DNA of 64,000 nt, from NCBI RefSeq assembly GCF_900188315.1, contig NZ_LT897781.1, forward strand, positions 2,356,001-2,420,000. The letters run 5' to 3'. The notes beneath the pieces were generated by a model. The model saw only the letters and a list, made by a program, of their open reading frames with translations. It was not told the DNA's origin and searched no databases. Position 1 is the stretch's first letter, and each line of letters opens with the position of its first letter. The position numbers were made by a program, and so were the translations under genes. Below are positions 39,383 to 49,620 of this stretch, one piece after another. This stretch comes from Marinobacter sp. es.042. Its GTDB lineage: Bacteria > Pseudomonadota > Gammaproteobacteria > Pseudomonadales > Oleiphilaceae.

Positions 39383-42300
39383 AACAGAAAACGAGAATAC
39401 TCAGGAAAAATATCCACCTATCCAGGCTATCAACGTTTGCAGCAAGCCTACTTTTCTCGCTTGCTACGACACAAGCGGCTTTTGCCCAAGTAAACCTGGC
39501 TTCGGTGCCGCTGTTCTTGAAAGAGTCCGTTGACCCCAACCTGATGTTTGTCTTCGATGACTCAGGCTCAATGGGCTGGCGCTACATGCCTGATAATCTA
39601 GGCGGAGACGCGGACGAAAACTGGTATTATTCGAGCGACGTTAATAAGATTTATTACGACCCAGACGTAACTTATCTTCCACCATACAGGCCAGACGGTA
39701 GCGGCCGATATCCGAACTCATCCTATACGAACGCTCCAGTCAACGGGTTCGAGTCGAACTCTGGAACGGACGATTTACGCGACGACATTCGCTTCGACCA
39801 GATAGCATCTATTGAACAAGGTTTCTACATGGACCTGATTCAAACTCCCGAATGTCTTGCCGACCCCAGAGACAATGATTGCTACAACACAGTTCTTTTG
39901 AATAACGCATCGGACGAAATAAAACAGAACTATGCCAACTGGTTCTCCTACTACAGCACGCGGGACAAGGCAGCAAAGTCTGGTATAACCGAGGCCTTCT
40001 TTAATCTTCCGGAAAATATTCGGGTAGGCTATGGCGCCATCAACGTCAACAACAATACCATTGATGGAGTGGCGGATACTGACACTATCGTCAGTGGCGT
40101 ACGCCCCTATACAAACGCAAGAAGACAACAGTTTCTCACCTGGTTGCATGGTAAGAGTGTAAGCGGGGGAACTCCACTCAGAACTGCCCTCAAGGATATT
40201 GGTGAGTATTACTCCAGAAGCGACAACCAGGGTCCCTGGGGCGCAACGCCTGGCACCAATGACACCACTGCGCAGGTAGAGTGCCGTCAGAGTTTCTCCA
40301 TTCTAATGACAGATGGTATCTGGAACGGTGGTAGTCCAAGCGTTGGCAACGTCGACAATACTGCGGGCCCCTCTTATACGAACCCCGACCCTGATGGCGA
40401 CGATTTCTCCTATACGGCAGTTTCTCCGTTCGCAGACAGCCATTCCAATACACTCGCCGATGTGGCAATGGAGTACTGGAAAAACGACCTTCGAACGGAC
40501 CTCTCGAACAAAGTCCCGACAGGAACTGTAGATCCGGCATTCTGGCAACACATGGTTACGTTTACCATCGGCCTTGGTGTCGTTGGCGACATCTCTGAGG
40601 CAAATGCAACCGCTGCGATTGCGTCTGGAGATCAGATAACTTGGCCAGAGCCAGCCGACAATAGAAGCCCTGAGAATATCGATGACTTGTTACACGCAGC
40701 CATCAATGGCAGGGGCGGTTATGCAAGCGCCCAGGATCCTGAAGCTTTCACGCTGGCTATCCAGGAATTTCTCGGTGATCTGACAGCCCGCGCTCAGACT
40801 TCTGCCTCCTCTGCAGCGGTCAGTTCTGCTGTGCTCAGGACTGAATCGCTGGGTTTCTTCGCAGGATTTCGCAGTGAGGACTGGTCAGGCACATTGACCG
40901 GCTTCAACTTTGATCTAGGCTCCGAAATCTGGGATGCAGAGACGGTGTTGGCGAACATCACACCCGCCAACCGTACGTTGATCACTCACAATGGCACGTC
41001 TGGAGTTCAGTTGGCGTTCAATAACGCAAACTCCCTATCGAACCTATCCACGAACCAACAGCAAGCGTTGAATGCAGACCCAACCCTGGCATCCACCACA
41101 GACGATTTGGGCCACAAGCGTTTGGCATGGCTGCACGGGAACACGAACGCGGACAGCTCCTTCAGGTCCCGCGATACCATTGACCAATCCGGCGCATCTG
41201 TAACTCGCTTGCTCGGCGACATTATCAATGCCAACCCGCAGTTCGTCGGTAAATCCAATTTTGGCTTCAGCAGGTTGCCTTCAACTGAGGGAAGCAGCTA
41301 CGGAGCTTTCCGTTCAACGACGGATTATCAAAACCGAATTGATGCGCTCTATGTACCAGCAAATGACGGTATTCTTCATGCGTTCAATAGTGAAACCGGT
41401 GCAGAGCTCTTCGGCTATGTTCCGGGAGAGTTGCTGCTGCCTCAAGGCTCGAATAGCCACGCTCGTATTTCTGAGCTGATGCTCCCGAACTATTCCCATA
41501 AATATTTGATGGATGGCACTCCCCGGATTCAGGATGCATACATCGATAAAAGCGGAAACGGATCGGAAGAATGGCGCACGGTGCTTTTGGGAACCATGGG
41601 GCTGGGCGGTAAAACCATTTTCGCACTGGACGTTACTGATCCGGGTTCTTTCTCCGCTGCAGACGATGTGCTCTGGGAGTTTACGCATCCAGATCTTGGA
41701 TATGGCGTAACCGACCCTCAAATCGCACGGCTTGAGGATGGCACTTGGGTGGCCATCTTCGGCAACGGCTACAACGGCACCAGCAACGAATCCAGCCTGT
41801 TCGTGGTTGACCTTGCCAATGGCACATTGATCAAGGAATTGGAAACCGGAGCGGGCAGCTCCCTATCGCCTAATGGCCTGGCAGCGCCGGTTATCACAAG
41901 CTTCCCGGAAAGAGATGCTATCACGCGCCATGTCTACGCCGGCGACCTGCTTGGCAACATGTGGCGCTTTGACCTTACAGGCAGCAACACAAATAGCTGG
42001 AGTACAGAAAAGGTATTCTCTGCCCAAGACAGCAGCGGTACACCTCAACCCATTACGGTTGCGCCTCGAGTCGCACTCAACCCCTCCGATTCTGACGAGC
42101 TGGTAATTGCTTTTGGAACAGGCAGCTTTTTGAGGAACGGAGACGAAAGCAACTTCAGCGTTCAGAGTCTTTACGGCATCAAAGATGATCTTTCGCAAAT
42201 TAACCTGACGCGTTCAAATCTTCTGGAGCAGACGATTACCACGCAGGAAACAGTGACAATAACCAAGGAGTCCGGGGTTGGTACCAATACCTTTACGGTG

Positions 42301-42783
42301 AGAGAGACCTCTGAAAACCAGCTTACTACCGAGAATGGCTGGTATATGGATCTTAGCTATGGTTCCACTCTAACCGGAGAGCGGGTGATCAGTAGGGCGA
42401 CCTTCCCATTCGGGGTTAATCCTGACCGCGTCCGGTTTACGACAGTCGTTCCTGATGACGACCCCTGCTCCAGTGGCAGAACTGGTTTCATCATGGACCT
42501 CAAGCTGACCAGCGGTGAGCCCTCTGAAGATCCAGTTTTCGACCTCAACAGCGATGGAATTTTCAATTCCGGAGATATCACAGGCGGCTATGCACCAAGT
42601 GGTATTCAATATGGTTATGGTGGTGAAAATCGGACGATCGCGACCGGTGACGGTGATTCAGAAGTCATTATACCCGGACTCGACCCGAACCAGCTTGATC
42701 CGGACAAGCCCTGTGAAGACGCATTGTGCACTCGATCTCTGGATTCGAATACTGGTCGGCAAACCTGGGAGCAGCTCCGTTAA
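39379..42783 (+). CDS. pilY1: Type IV pilus tip adhesin/biogenesis factor PilY1
   Basis: A 1,134-residue exported protein. The signal peptide ends near AFA|Q at residue 36. A von Willebrand A-like region carries the MIDAS motif DDSGS (D60, S62, S64) and an insertion with DPDGDD near residue 337. The C-terminal half is the PilC/PilY1 beta-propeller (IDALYVPANDGILHAFNSETGAELFGYVP, then LLGTMGLGGKTIFALDVTDPGSF). A 12-residue EF-hand/dockerin-type loop starts at D1055 (DLNSDGIFNSGD). In Pseudomonas PilY1 is calcium-dependent, links pilus extension to retraction and acts in surface sensing. The ATG overlaps a short upstream ORF. Confidence 0.94.
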   Translation: MKQKTRILRKNIHLSRLSTFAASLLFSLATTQAAFAQVNLASVPLFLKESVDPNLMFVFDDSGSMGWRYMPDNLGGDADENWYYSSDVNKIYYDPDVTYLPPYRPDGSGRYPNSSYTNAPVNGFESNSGTDDLRDDIRFDQIASIEQGFYMDLIQTPECLADPRDNDCYNTVLLNNASDEIKQNYANWFSYYSTRDKAAKSGITEAFFNLPENIRVGYGAINVNNNTIDGVADTDTIVSGVRPYTNARRQQFLTWLHGKSVSGGTPLRTALKDIGEYYSRSDNQGPWGATPGTNDTTAQVECRQSFSILMTDGIWNGGSPSVGNVDNTAGPSYTNPDPDGDDFSYTAVSPFADSHSNTLADVAMEYWKNDLRTDLSNKVPTGTVDPAFWQHMVTFTIGLGVVGDISEANATAAIASGDQITWPEPADNRSPENIDDLLHAAINGRGGYASAQDPEAFTLAIQEFLGDLTARAQTSASSAAVSSAVLRTESLGFFAGFRSEDWSGTLTGFNFDLGSEIWDAETVLANITPANRTLITHNGTSGVQLAFNNANSLSNLSTNQQQALNADPTLASTTDDLGHKRLAWLHGNTNADSSFRSRDTIDQSGASVTRLLGDIINANPQFVGKSNFGFSRLPSTEGSSYGAFRSTTDYQNRIDALYVPANDGILHAFNSETGAELFGYVPGELLLPQGSNSHARISELMLPNYSHKYLMDGTPRIQDAYIDKSGNGSEEWRTVLLGTMGLGGKTIFALDVTDPGSFSAADDVLWEFTHPDLGYGVTDPQIARLEDGTWVAIFGNGYNGTSNESSLFVVDLANGTLIKELETGAGSSLSPNGLAAPVITSFPERDAITRHVYAGDLLGNMWRFDLTGSNTNSWSTEKVFSAQDSSGTPQPITVAPRVALNPSDSDELVIAFGTGSFLRNGDESNFSVQSLYGIKDDLSQINLTRSNLLEQTITTQETVTITKESGVGTNTFTVRETSENQLTTENGWYMDLSYGSTLTGERVISRATFPFGVNPDRVRFTTVVPDDDPCSSGRTGFIMDLKLTSGEPSEDPVFDLNSDGIFNSGDITGGYAPSGIQYGYGGENRTIATGDGDSEVIIPGLDPNQLDPDKPCEDALCTRSLDSNTGRQTWEQLR

Positions 42784-42856
42784 TACGGGCTGCTCCTCAG
42801 CCGAAATGCTGAAACATTTACAGCGCCTTTAGCTGCTTTGATTTAGAGGTTGTCAC

Positions 42857-43222
42857 ATGAACGAAAAAAATCCCAAAGCCAGATCTCTGGCAATCGTGTT
42901 CGCGTTTTCGTTGGTCGCATTGCTTGTTACCGGCAATTCCACCGCCGAGGAAATGCCAGACTCTGAATACCAGATGCTCAGCAACGGAGGTGAGTTCTCA
43001 GGAACGGTGAACTCGGTCAACGCTGAGCAAGGTATTGTAGTAATCGACGACCGGTCGTTTGTGTTAGATCGAATCGTGCAGTTCAACGGCGGAACCTGGT
43101 CAAGAGAACAGGTTTTGAAGCGTTTACAGACAGGCGATTCGGTCGAAATAGAGGTTGGCCAGATTGTTGATCCAAGCAGGGGTGCCAGGCTGATAAAATC
43201 ACTTAATGTTGCAAACAAATAA
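42857..43222 (+). CDS. PilY2-like small exported protein
   Basis: A 121-residue protein with a signal peptide or anchor over about residues 10-30. The remainder looks like a small beta-barrel: FSGTVNSVNAEQGIVVIDDRSFVLD, then RLQTGDSVEIEVGQIVD, an OB-fold-like alternation. The call of PilY2-like rests mainly on its place between pilY1 and pilE, where pilY2 lies in Pseudomonas, and on size. Direct similarity could not be tested. Confidence 0.55.
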   Translation: MNEKNPKARSLAIVFAFSLVALLVTGNSTAEEMPDSEYQMLSNGGEFSGTVNSVNAEQGIVVIDDRSFVLDRIVQFNGGTWSREQVLKRLQTGDSVEIEVGQIVDPSRGARLIKSLNVANK

Positions 43223-43250
43223 GCCTTTTGGCGCACAAAATTCCTAGAAC

Positions 43251-43697
43251 GTGAGTGACCTAGTTGTGACACGAACCGAAGCAAACAAGACGTCAAGAAA
43301 ATCAGGCGATGCAGGCTTTACACTCATAGAACTCATGATTGCAGTCGCAATTATTGCAATCATTGCGGCAGTCGCTTTGCCCACATACCAAAACCACGTA
43401 GAACGTACTCGCAGAACAACAGCGCAGTCTGATCTTCTGGAGTTAGCACAATGGATGGAGCGACGATACTCCAATGGTTTTGACTACCGTGTTGCAGGAG
43501 CCGATCCAGTTCTGCCATTCACACAATCACCGCAGAATGGCACAGTCTTCTACAACATCAGTTTCTCGGGGAATGTAACGAGGGACACATTTACACTGCA
43601 AGCGGTGCCTACCGGGGGCCAAACGAACGACCCCTGCGGAACGCTTACAGTGGATGAACAAGGAAACCGTGGTGCAGGCCAAGCGGGTTGTTGGTAA
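43251..43697 (+). CDS. pilE: Minor pilin PilE
   Basis: A 148-residue prepilin with a leader of about 22 residues before DAG|FTLIELMIAVAIIAIIAAVALPTYQNHVERTRR, the classic type IVa N-terminus. The C-terminus has the D-region Cys pair (DPCGTLTVDEQG...GQAGCW). The listed start is a GTG with no strong ribosome-binding site; a GTG five codons later (VTRTEANK) is an alternative. PilE completes the tip complex with FimU, PilV, PilW and PilX. It is convergent with ispH. Confidence 0.9.
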   Translation: MSDLVVTRTEANKTSRKSGDAGFTLIELMIAVAIIAIIAAVALPTYQNHVERTRRTTAQSDLLELAQWMERRYSNGFDYRVAGADPVLPFTQSPQNGTVFYNISFSGNVTRDTFTLQAVPTGGQTNDPCGTLTVDEQGNRGAGQAGCW

Positions 43698-43708
43698 AAA
43701 GCTCAAGC

Positions 43709-43736
43709 GCCATTGAGCTCAATCGAGCTCAATGGC
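43709..43736. terminator. Hairpin between convergent pilE and ispH
   Basis: GCCATTGAGCTC-AATC-GAGCTCAATGGC, a 12-bp perfect stem that includes the ispH stop codon and lies 11 bases past the pilE stop. No T run follows on either strand, so it is more likely a 3'-end stabiliser or a weak bidirectional terminator. Confidence 0.5.
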
Positions 43737-44672
43737 ATCAATCCTCAACTCCCGCGGCATAGAAAACACAATATTCTCCTCACGCCCGGCAATTTCCTCC
43801 GGAACGCTGCCACCAAGCTCTCGCAGACGGGTAATAACGTCGTTCACCAGAACCTCGGGGGCAGAAGCTCCCGCAGTAACCCCAATCGAAGTCTTACCCT
43901 CCAGCCAGGCAGCATCAATCTGGGAAGCCTCATCAATCAGATACGCCGGCGTACCCATTCTCTCGGCGAGCTCACGCAAGCGGTTCGAGTTGGAGCTGTT
44001 CGGTGAACCCACAACCAGCATCAAATCACAATCGCCCGCTAACTGCTTCACGGCATCCTGGCGGTTCTGGGTGGCGTAGCAGATATCGTCCTTGCGAGGG
44101 CCCTGAATCTCCGGGAACTTTGCGCGGAGCGCGTCGATGACGCGTGCTGTATCGTCCATGGAGAGAGTGGTCTGGGTAACGTAGGAGAGCTTACCGGGGT
44201 CTTTAACCTCCAGGTTTGCCACGTCCTCCTCGTTTTCCACGAGGTAGATTTCACCACCATTGCTATGGTCGTACTGCCCCATGGTGCCTTCTACTTCCGG
44301 GTGGCCGTGGTGGCCGATCAGTACGCATTCCCGGCCATCGCGGCTGTAGCGCATGACTTCGAGGTGGACCTTGGTAACCAGCGGGCAGGTGGCGTCGAAG
44401 ACTTTCAGGCCGCGGCGGGCGGCTTCATTTTGCACCGCCTGGGAAACGCCGTGGGCGCTGAAGATGACAAGCTTGTCGTCCGGCACTTCGTCCAGCTCGT
44501 CCACGAAAATGGCGCCACGGTTGCGCAGGTTATCCACCACAAATTTATTGTGGACCACCTCGTGCCTTACGTAGATAGGCGCCCCGAACACGTCCAGCGC
44601 CCGGTTTACAATTTCGATGGCGCGGTCCACTCCGGCACAAAAACCTCGGGGATTGGCGAGTCGGATCTGCAT
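43719..44672 (-). CDS. ispH: 4-hydroxy-3-methylbut-2-enyl diphosphate reductase
   Basis: A 317-residue iron-sulfur enzyme, the last step of the MEP isoprenoid pathway, giving IPP and DMAPP. Cluster cysteines are C12 ([12 protein letters not shown]), one in [12 protein letters not shown] near residue 96, and one near residue 197 ([12 protein letters not shown] is close by, and [18 protein letters not shown] provides the substrate region). It lies in the conserved ileS-lspA-fkpB-ispH cluster. Isoprenoid precursors feed IspB at 55176. Confidence 0.96.
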   Translation of the reverse strand: MQIRLANPRGFCAGVDRAIEIVNRALDVFGAPIYVRHEVVHNKFVVDNLRNRGAIFVDELDEVPDDKLVIFSAHGVSQAVQNEAARRGLKVFDATCPLVTKVHLEVMRYSRDGRECVLIGHHGHPEVEGTMGQYDHSNGGEIYLVENEEDVANLEVKDPGKLSYVTQTTLSMDDTARVIDALRAKFPEIQGPRKDDICYATQNRQDAVKQLAGDCDLMLVVGSPNSSNSNRLRELAERMGTPAYLIDEASQIDAAWLEGKTSIGVTAGASAPEVLVNDVITRLRELGGSVPEEIAGREENIVFSMPRELRIDAIELD

Positions 44673-44690
44673 ATCAACCTGCTGCTCTGG

Positions 44691-45143
44691 TTAGTGGGCC
44701 GGGCCTGCCGGTTCCACGTCAATGATTTCTACTTCAAACATCAGTGTACGCCCTGCCAGGGGGTGATTGAAATCCACCTCAACTTCGTCACCTTCTACAC
44801 GGCTGACAACACCGGGCAACTCACTCTGGCGCGCGTCGGCAAAGGAAATCATCACGCCGGGCTCCAGCACCATATCGGGGCTGAATTCATGGCGCTTGAA
44901 AGTCTGTACGTTATTCGGGTTATGCTGGCCAAAGGCTTTCTCGGGCGGCACCTGGAAGCTGTCTTTATCACCAGCTTTCATGCCCATCAGGTAGGCCTCG
45001 AAATTCTCCGGCAGGTTGTCATCGCCGATTGCCAGGGAGGCCGGCTCTTTCTCAAAGGTCGAATCAATCACTTCGCCATCCGGGAACTTCAGGGCAAAGT
45101 GCAGCTTTACCCGGGTACCCTTGTCGACAGGCAGTTCATTCAT
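44691..45143 (-). CDS. fkpB: FKBP-type peptidyl-prolyl isomerase FkpB (SlpA)
   Basis: A 150-residue protein with an FKBP domain split by an IF (insert-in-flap) domain. Family segments include VKLHFALKFPDGEVIDSTF, the insert PPEKAFGQHNPNNVQTF and the closing VDFNHPLAGRTLMFEVEI. It catalyses prolyl isomerisation and has chaperone activity. It lies five bases after lspA and 18 before ispH on the same strand. Confidence 0.94.
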   Translation of the reverse strand: MNELPVDKGTRVKLHFALKFPDGEVIDSTFEKEPASLAIGDDNLPENFEAYLMGMKAGDKDSFQVPPEKAFGQHNPNNVQTFKRHEFSPDMVLEPGVMISFADARQSELPGVVSRVEGDEVEVDFNHPLAGRTLMFEVEIIDVEPAGPAH

Positions 45144-45148
45144 AAGAG

Positions 45149-45673
45149 TTACTCACTCCTTTGCGCGTCCCCGTCCGAATCGGCGGGTTTGCGGAACATA
45201 TCAAGTATCATCATGGCAGCACCAATGGTGATCGCGGTGTCGGCCAGGTTAAAGGCGGGAAAGTGCCAGTCCTGCCAGTAAAAGTGCAGGAAATCGACCA
45301 CGTAGCCGTGCACCACCCGATCGTAGACGTTGCCAAGGGCGCCGCCGAGTATGAGTACGATGGCAATGGCGGTCCAGGTTTCATGGCGATGAAGGTTTTT
45401 CAGCCAGTAGATCAGTACCACACTGACCACCAGCGCCAGGGTTACGAAGAACCAGCGCTGCCAACCAGAAGCGCCGGCCAGGAAGCTGAACGCTGCTCCG
45501 GTGTTATGCAGCAGCGTCAGGTTGAACATTGGAATCACCGGAACCGGATTGCCGTAAGTCAGCATGGCTGTGGCAATGGCCTTGGTGCCGAGATCCAGAG
45601 CGATCACCAGTACCGCCAGCCAAAGCCACTTCAGTTTGCTTCCGGTGACCTGCTCCGTCATGGTCGCGTCCAT
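45149..45673 (-). CDS. lspA: Lipoprotein signal peptidase (signal peptidase II)
   Basis: A 174-residue, four-helix inner-membrane aspartyl protease that cleaves prolipoproteins after lipidation. Family blocks are present: DLGTKAIA near residue 26, [16 protein letters not shown] near residue 50, and the catalytic Asp regions [10 protein letters not shown] and VVDFLHFYW...FNLADTAI. The first ATG overlaps the ileS stop (TGATG). A second ATG four codons later has a better-spaced GGA and is equally possible. Its substrates here include BamD, LpoA and the DUF2057 lipoprotein. Confidence 0.95.
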   Translation of the reverse strand: MDATMTEQVTGSKLKWLWLAVLVIALDLGTKAIATAMLTYGNPVPVIPMFNLTLLHNTGAAFSFLAGASGWQRWFFVTLALVVSVVLIYWLKNLHRHETWTAIAIVLILGGALGNVYDRVVHGYVVDFLHFYWQDWHFPAFNLADTAITIGAAMMILDMFRKPADSDGDAQRSE

Positions 45674-48492
45674 CAGGCGTAGGCGCGGGCTTCGCCCGGC
45701 CCTTCCACGTTGGTCACACAGCGACCACAGAGATCGTCGTACTTGGCATTACGGCCGACATCTTCCCGGTGGTGCCAGCAGCGCTCGCACTTGGTGTGAG
45801 TGGCGGGTGTCACCTTCACGCGGAGACCTTCATGGGAAGTCATTTCCGCATCGCCCGCTTCTGAAACCGGTTTGACACTGGCCTCGGAAGTAATCAGAAC
45901 AAACCTCAGCTCTTCACCCAGGTGCTTCAGATCGGCAGCCAGGTCGCCTTCGCAGAACAGAGTCACCTCGGCACTGAGCGAGCCTTTGATTTCACCCCGT
46001 GCCCTGGCCTCCTCCAGGCACTTGTTGACGGCCTCTTTCACGCTGTACATCTCGCGCCAGTAATCGCGGCCAAGCTCAGCGTTTTCCGGCAGTGCTGTGA
46101 GGCCTTCGTACCAGGTTTCATAGAACACGGTATCGCTGCGCTTACCCGGCAGATGCTGCCAGATTTCATCAGCGGTGAAGCTGAGAATCGGGGCAATCCA
46201 GCGAACGAGCGCTTCGGCCACATGGTACAGGGCCGTCTGGCAGGAACGCCGCGCCAGACTGTCGGCCTGGGTGGTGTACTGGCGATCCTTGATGATATCC
46301 AGATAGAAGCCGCCCAGGGTGGCTTCACAGAAGTTGTACACCTTCTGGTAAATCCGCAGGAAGGCGTAATTGCCATAGTCCTCATGCAGCTCTTCCTGCA
46401 ATTGCAGGGCTCGGTCCACCATCCAGCGATCCAGCGCGATCATGTCTTCCGGCGCGACCATGTGCTGCTCCGGATCGAATCCGGTCAGGTTGCTCAGCAG
46501 GAAGCGGGAGGTGTTCCGGATCCGGCGGTAACCATCGGCGGTCTGGCGCAGGATGTCCTTGGACACGGTCATTTCGCCGCTGTAGTCGGTTGCGGCCACC
46601 CACAGGCGCAGGATGTCGGCGCCCAGCTCGTTCATGACTTCCTGGGGCGCGATCACGTTGCCCAGGGATTTGGACATCTTGTGGCCCTTGCCATCGACGG
46701 TAAAGCCGTGGGTCAGCACCTGCTTGTAAGGCGCCACGCCATTCATGGCGATAGACGTTTTCAGGGACGACTGGAACCAGCCACGGTGCTGGTCGGAGCC
46801 TTCCAGGTACATATCCGCCGGGAACTGGCCCAGTTCCTCTCGAACCCGCAGGACTGACTCGTGGGTGACACCGGAATCGAACCAGACATCCAGGGTATCC
46901 GTTACCTTCTCGTATTGCTCGGCATCACTGCCCAGCAGGGAAAACGCGTCCAGCTCGTACCAAGCATCGATACCGCCCTCTTCGATCTGCTGGGCCACCT
47001 GCTCAATCAGGTTCTGGGTGTCCGGGTGCAGCTCCTGGGTTTCCTTGTGGATAAACAGGGTGATTGGCACGCCCCAAGTCCGCTGACGGGAGATGCACCA
47101 GTCCGGCGACTGGTTGAACATGGCTTCGATACGGTTCTTACCCCAGGACGGAACCCAACGTACACCCTGGATCGCTTCAAGGGCATCAGCGCGCAGGTTT
47201 TCCTTATCCATGCTGATAAACCACTGGGGTGTGGCCCGGTAGATCAGCGGGGTCTTGGTGCGCCAGCAATGGGGATAGCTGTGGCGGAACTTCTCGGAGC
47301 GGACCAGCTTGCCCTCGCGCTCCAGCGCACTGCAAACCGGCTCATCCGCCTTGTAAACGTGCACGCCGGCCAGCTCACCGGCGGCCGAGGTGTAGGTGCC
47401 GTCAGCCTGAACCAGATTGATAGTGCCGATGTTGTAGGCCTTGCCCACTTCAAAGTCTTCCATGCCGTGATCGGGCGCGGTATGAACAGCACCGGTACCG
47501 GCATCGGTGGATACGTGATCACCCAGGATCACCGGCACCTGCTTGTCGTAGATCGGGTGATGGAGAACCAGATTTTCCAGAGCGGCACCGGAACAGGTGG
47601 CCAACACTTCGTAGCCTTCCACCTGCCAGCGGGCCATGATGCCTTCAACCATATCGGCCGCCAGGATCATTCGCTCCGGACCCTGCCCTACGTCGACCTG
47701 CACCAACGCATAGTCCAGATCCGCATTCAGGGACACCGCCTGGTTGGCAGGAATGGTCCAGGGCGTGGTGGTCCAGATAACAACGGACACATCGCCACTG
47801 CCGTGATCGGTGCCGAACAGCGACAGAGCTTTTGCCTGATCAACCGCGGTAAAGCGCACATCAATCTGGGTAGAGGTTTTGTCCTGATATTCAACCTCGG
47901 CTTCTGCCAGTGCGGACTGACCCACCACACTCCAGTAAACCGGCTTGTAGCCACGCACCAGGTGGCCCTTGGCAACAATCTTGCCGAGCGCCCGAACAAT
48001 ACCCGCCTCAACCTTGGGATCCATGGTCAGGTAAGGCTTGTCCCACTCCCCCATGACGCCCAGGCGGATGAAATCGGTTTTCTGACCGGCAATCTGCTTG
48101 GTGGCGTAGTCGCGACAGGCCTGGCGGAAGGTCTTGTAATCCACCTTCACGCCGGCTTTGCCAATCTCCTGCTCCACCTTGTGCTCGATCGGCAGACCAT
48201 GACAGTCCCAGCCCGGCACGTAAGGCGCGTCGTAGCCCATGAAGCTGCGGGACTTGACGATCATGTCCTTGAGAATCTTGTTGACCGCGTGACCAATGTG
48301 AATGCTGCCGTTGGCGTAAGGAGGGCCATCATGAAGGATGAACTTCTCCCGCCCTTCACGCTGCTTGCGCAGGTTGCCGTAGACGTCGAGATCCTGCCAG
48401 CGCTTGAGCATTTCCGGCTCGCGCTTGGCCAGGTTGCCGCGCATGGGGAAGGCGGTTTCCGGCAGATTCAGGGTGTGCTTGTAGTCGCTCAT
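45673..48492 (-). CDS. ileS: Isoleucyl-tRNA synthetase
   Basis: A 939-residue class I aminoacyl-tRNA synthetase. The HIGH motif is in [16 protein letters not shown] near residue 58. The CP1 editing domain follows ([15 protein letters not shown], then [14 protein letters not shown]). KMSKS lies in [11 protein letters not shown] near residue 605. The C-terminal zinc knuckle has [12 protein letters not shown] and [10 protein letters not shown]. This is the bacterial IleRS1 type, normally mupirocin-sensitive. Its stop overlaps lspA, and ribF lies just upstream on the same strand. Confidence 0.97.
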   Translation of the reverse strand: MSDYKHTLNLPETAFPMRGNLAKREPEMLKRWQDLDVYGNLRKQREGREKFILHDGPPYANGSIHIGHAVNKILKDMIVKSRSFMGYDAPYVPGWDCHGLPIEHKVEQEIGKAGVKVDYKTFRQACRDYATKQIAGQKTDFIRLGVMGEWDKPYLTMDPKVEAGIVRALGKIVAKGHLVRGYKPVYWSVVGQSALAEAEVEYQDKTSTQIDVRFTAVDQAKALSLFGTDHGSGDVSVVIWTTTPWTIPANQAVSLNADLDYALVQVDVGQGPERMILAADMVEGIMARWQVEGYEVLATCSGAALENLVLHHPIYDKQVPVILGDHVSTDAGTGAVHTAPDHGMEDFEVGKAYNIGTINLVQADGTYTSAAGELAGVHVYKADEPVCSALEREGKLVRSEKFRHSYPHCWRTKTPLIYRATPQWFISMDKENLRADALEAIQGVRWVPSWGKNRIEAMFNQSPDWCISRQRTWGVPITLFIHKETQELHPDTQNLIEQVAQQIEEGGIDAWYELDAFSLLGSDAEQYEKVTDTLDVWFDSGVTHESVLRVREELGQFPADMYLEGSDQHRGWFQSSLKTSIAMNGVAPYKQVLTHGFTVDGKGHKMSKSLGNVIAPQEVMNELGADILRLWVAATDYSGEMTVSKDILRQTADGYRRIRNTSRFLLSNLTGFDPEQHMVAPEDMIALDRWMVDRALQLQEELHEDYGNYAFLRIYQKVYNFCEATLGGFYLDIIKDRQYTTQADSLARRSCQTALYHVAEALVRWIAPILSFTADEIWQHLPGKRSDTVFYETWYEGLTALPENAELGRDYWREMYSVKEAVNKCLEEARARGEIKGSLSAEVTLFCEGDLAADLKHLGEELRFVLITSEASVKPVSEAGDAEMTSHEGLRVKVTPATHTKCERCWHHREDVGRNAKYDDLCGRCVTNVEGPGEARAYA

Positions 48493-48566
48493 GGTTTGTG
48501 TGCGTACTCTTTTGGTCTTGGTCAGTTTGAGTCAGTCATTTATTCGTTGGGGCGCAGCCGGGCGTT

Positions 48567-49538
48567 TCAATCCGCGCTTTTCACAGAGCCGTTTTCGGCA
48601 ATCCACGCTCGGGCCTGGTCAAAATCCCGGGCAATCTGATCTTTCAGCTCATCCACAGAACCGAATTTTTCCTCGTCCCGCAGGCCATGCCGGAACACAA
48701 CCTCCAGGTGCTGGCCATAAAGTGTGCCAGCAAAGTCAAACAGGTGCACTTCCAGTGAGGGCCGCTTGCCGTCAACGGTCGGACGTACACCAATATTGGC
48801 AACGCCATCGAATCGGGCGCCATTGTCCAGGGTGGCGGCCACCACATAGACACCGCGCAGGGCCGGCGTTCTGTGCAACAGAATGTTCGCGGTTGGCGCG
48901 CCAATCTGGCGCCCCAGTTGCCGGCCATACACGACCCGGCCCCGGATTCGATAGGGGTGACCGAGAAGCGCTTCAGCCTTCTCAAGGCCATTCACCGTCA
49001 GCGAATCCCGGACCCGGGTACTGCTCACCCGCTCGTCTTCTACCGCCACCGTCCGAGTGTTCTCGACGGTAAACCCGGCGTCTTTGCCGACTTCTTCAAG
49101 GAGCGCGAAATCCCCGGCCCGATCACAGCCAAAACGGAAATCATCGCCCACCACCAGGTGCCGGACAGACAAGCCCTGAATCAGGACGTCTTCAATGAAG
49201 CCCATGGCAGAATAACTGCGAAACGCCTGATTGAAGCGCAGGCACAGCACGATATCGATGCCCTCGGCCAGCAGGGCCTCGAATTTCTGGCGAAACCCCA
49301 TCAGCCTCGGTGGCGCTTCCCTGCCCTGGAAAAACTCCCGGGGCTGGGGCTCGAAAATCATGACCACAGACGGCACGCCCAGAGCTTCAGACTTGCTTCT
49401 GACCTGATCAATAATGGTCTTGTGCCCCAGATGCACACCGTCAAAGTTACCAATGGTGGCGACACAGCCGTTGGCGAGCGGTGAATCCTCCCGACGGGAA
49501 AGCATTTTCAGGTTGGTCAGGCCCCGGATCAGACGCAT
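48567..49538 (-). CDS. ribF: Bifunctional riboflavin kinase/FAD synthetase
   Basis: A 323-residue protein with an N-terminal FMN adenylyltransferase domain (nucleotide-binding TIGNFDGVHLGHK near residue 28, then VGDDFRFGCDRAGDF and VSSTRVRD) and a C-terminal riboflavin kinase domain (GRVVYGRQLGRQIGAPTANI, where PTAN binds Mg-ATP). It converts riboflavin, made by the ribBA-ribH genes at the other end of the window, to FMN and FAD. It lies between murJ and ileS, the usual gammaproteobacterial position. Confidence 0.96.
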   Translation of the reverse strand: MRLIRGLTNLKMLSRREDSPLANGCVATIGNFDGVHLGHKTIIDQVRSKSEALGVPSVVMIFEPQPREFFQGREAPPRLMGFRQKFEALLAEGIDIVLCLRFNQAFRSYSAMGFIEDVLIQGLSVRHLVVGDDFRFGCDRAGDFALLEEVGKDAGFTVENTRTVAVEDERVSSTRVRDSLTVNGLEKAEALLGHPYRIRGRVVYGRQLGRQIGAPTANILLHRTPALRGVYVVAATLDNGARFDGVANIGVRPTVDGKRPSLEVHLFDFAGTLYGQHLEVVFRHGLRDEEKFGSVDELKDQIARDFDQARAWIAENGSVKSAD

Positions 49539-49620
49539 GTAATGCGAACCTTCAATTGCCAGCTAGCTTTCAGCGCTTACTTTTTACCGCAACGCTGGTG
49601 AGAAAACGCGCGATTATACC

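Noticed and set aside
46861..48639. 592-residue plus-strand frame opposite ileS
   Set aside because: Fully antisense to ileS, with a His/Gly/Arg-rich composition typical of a shadow frame and no start signal.
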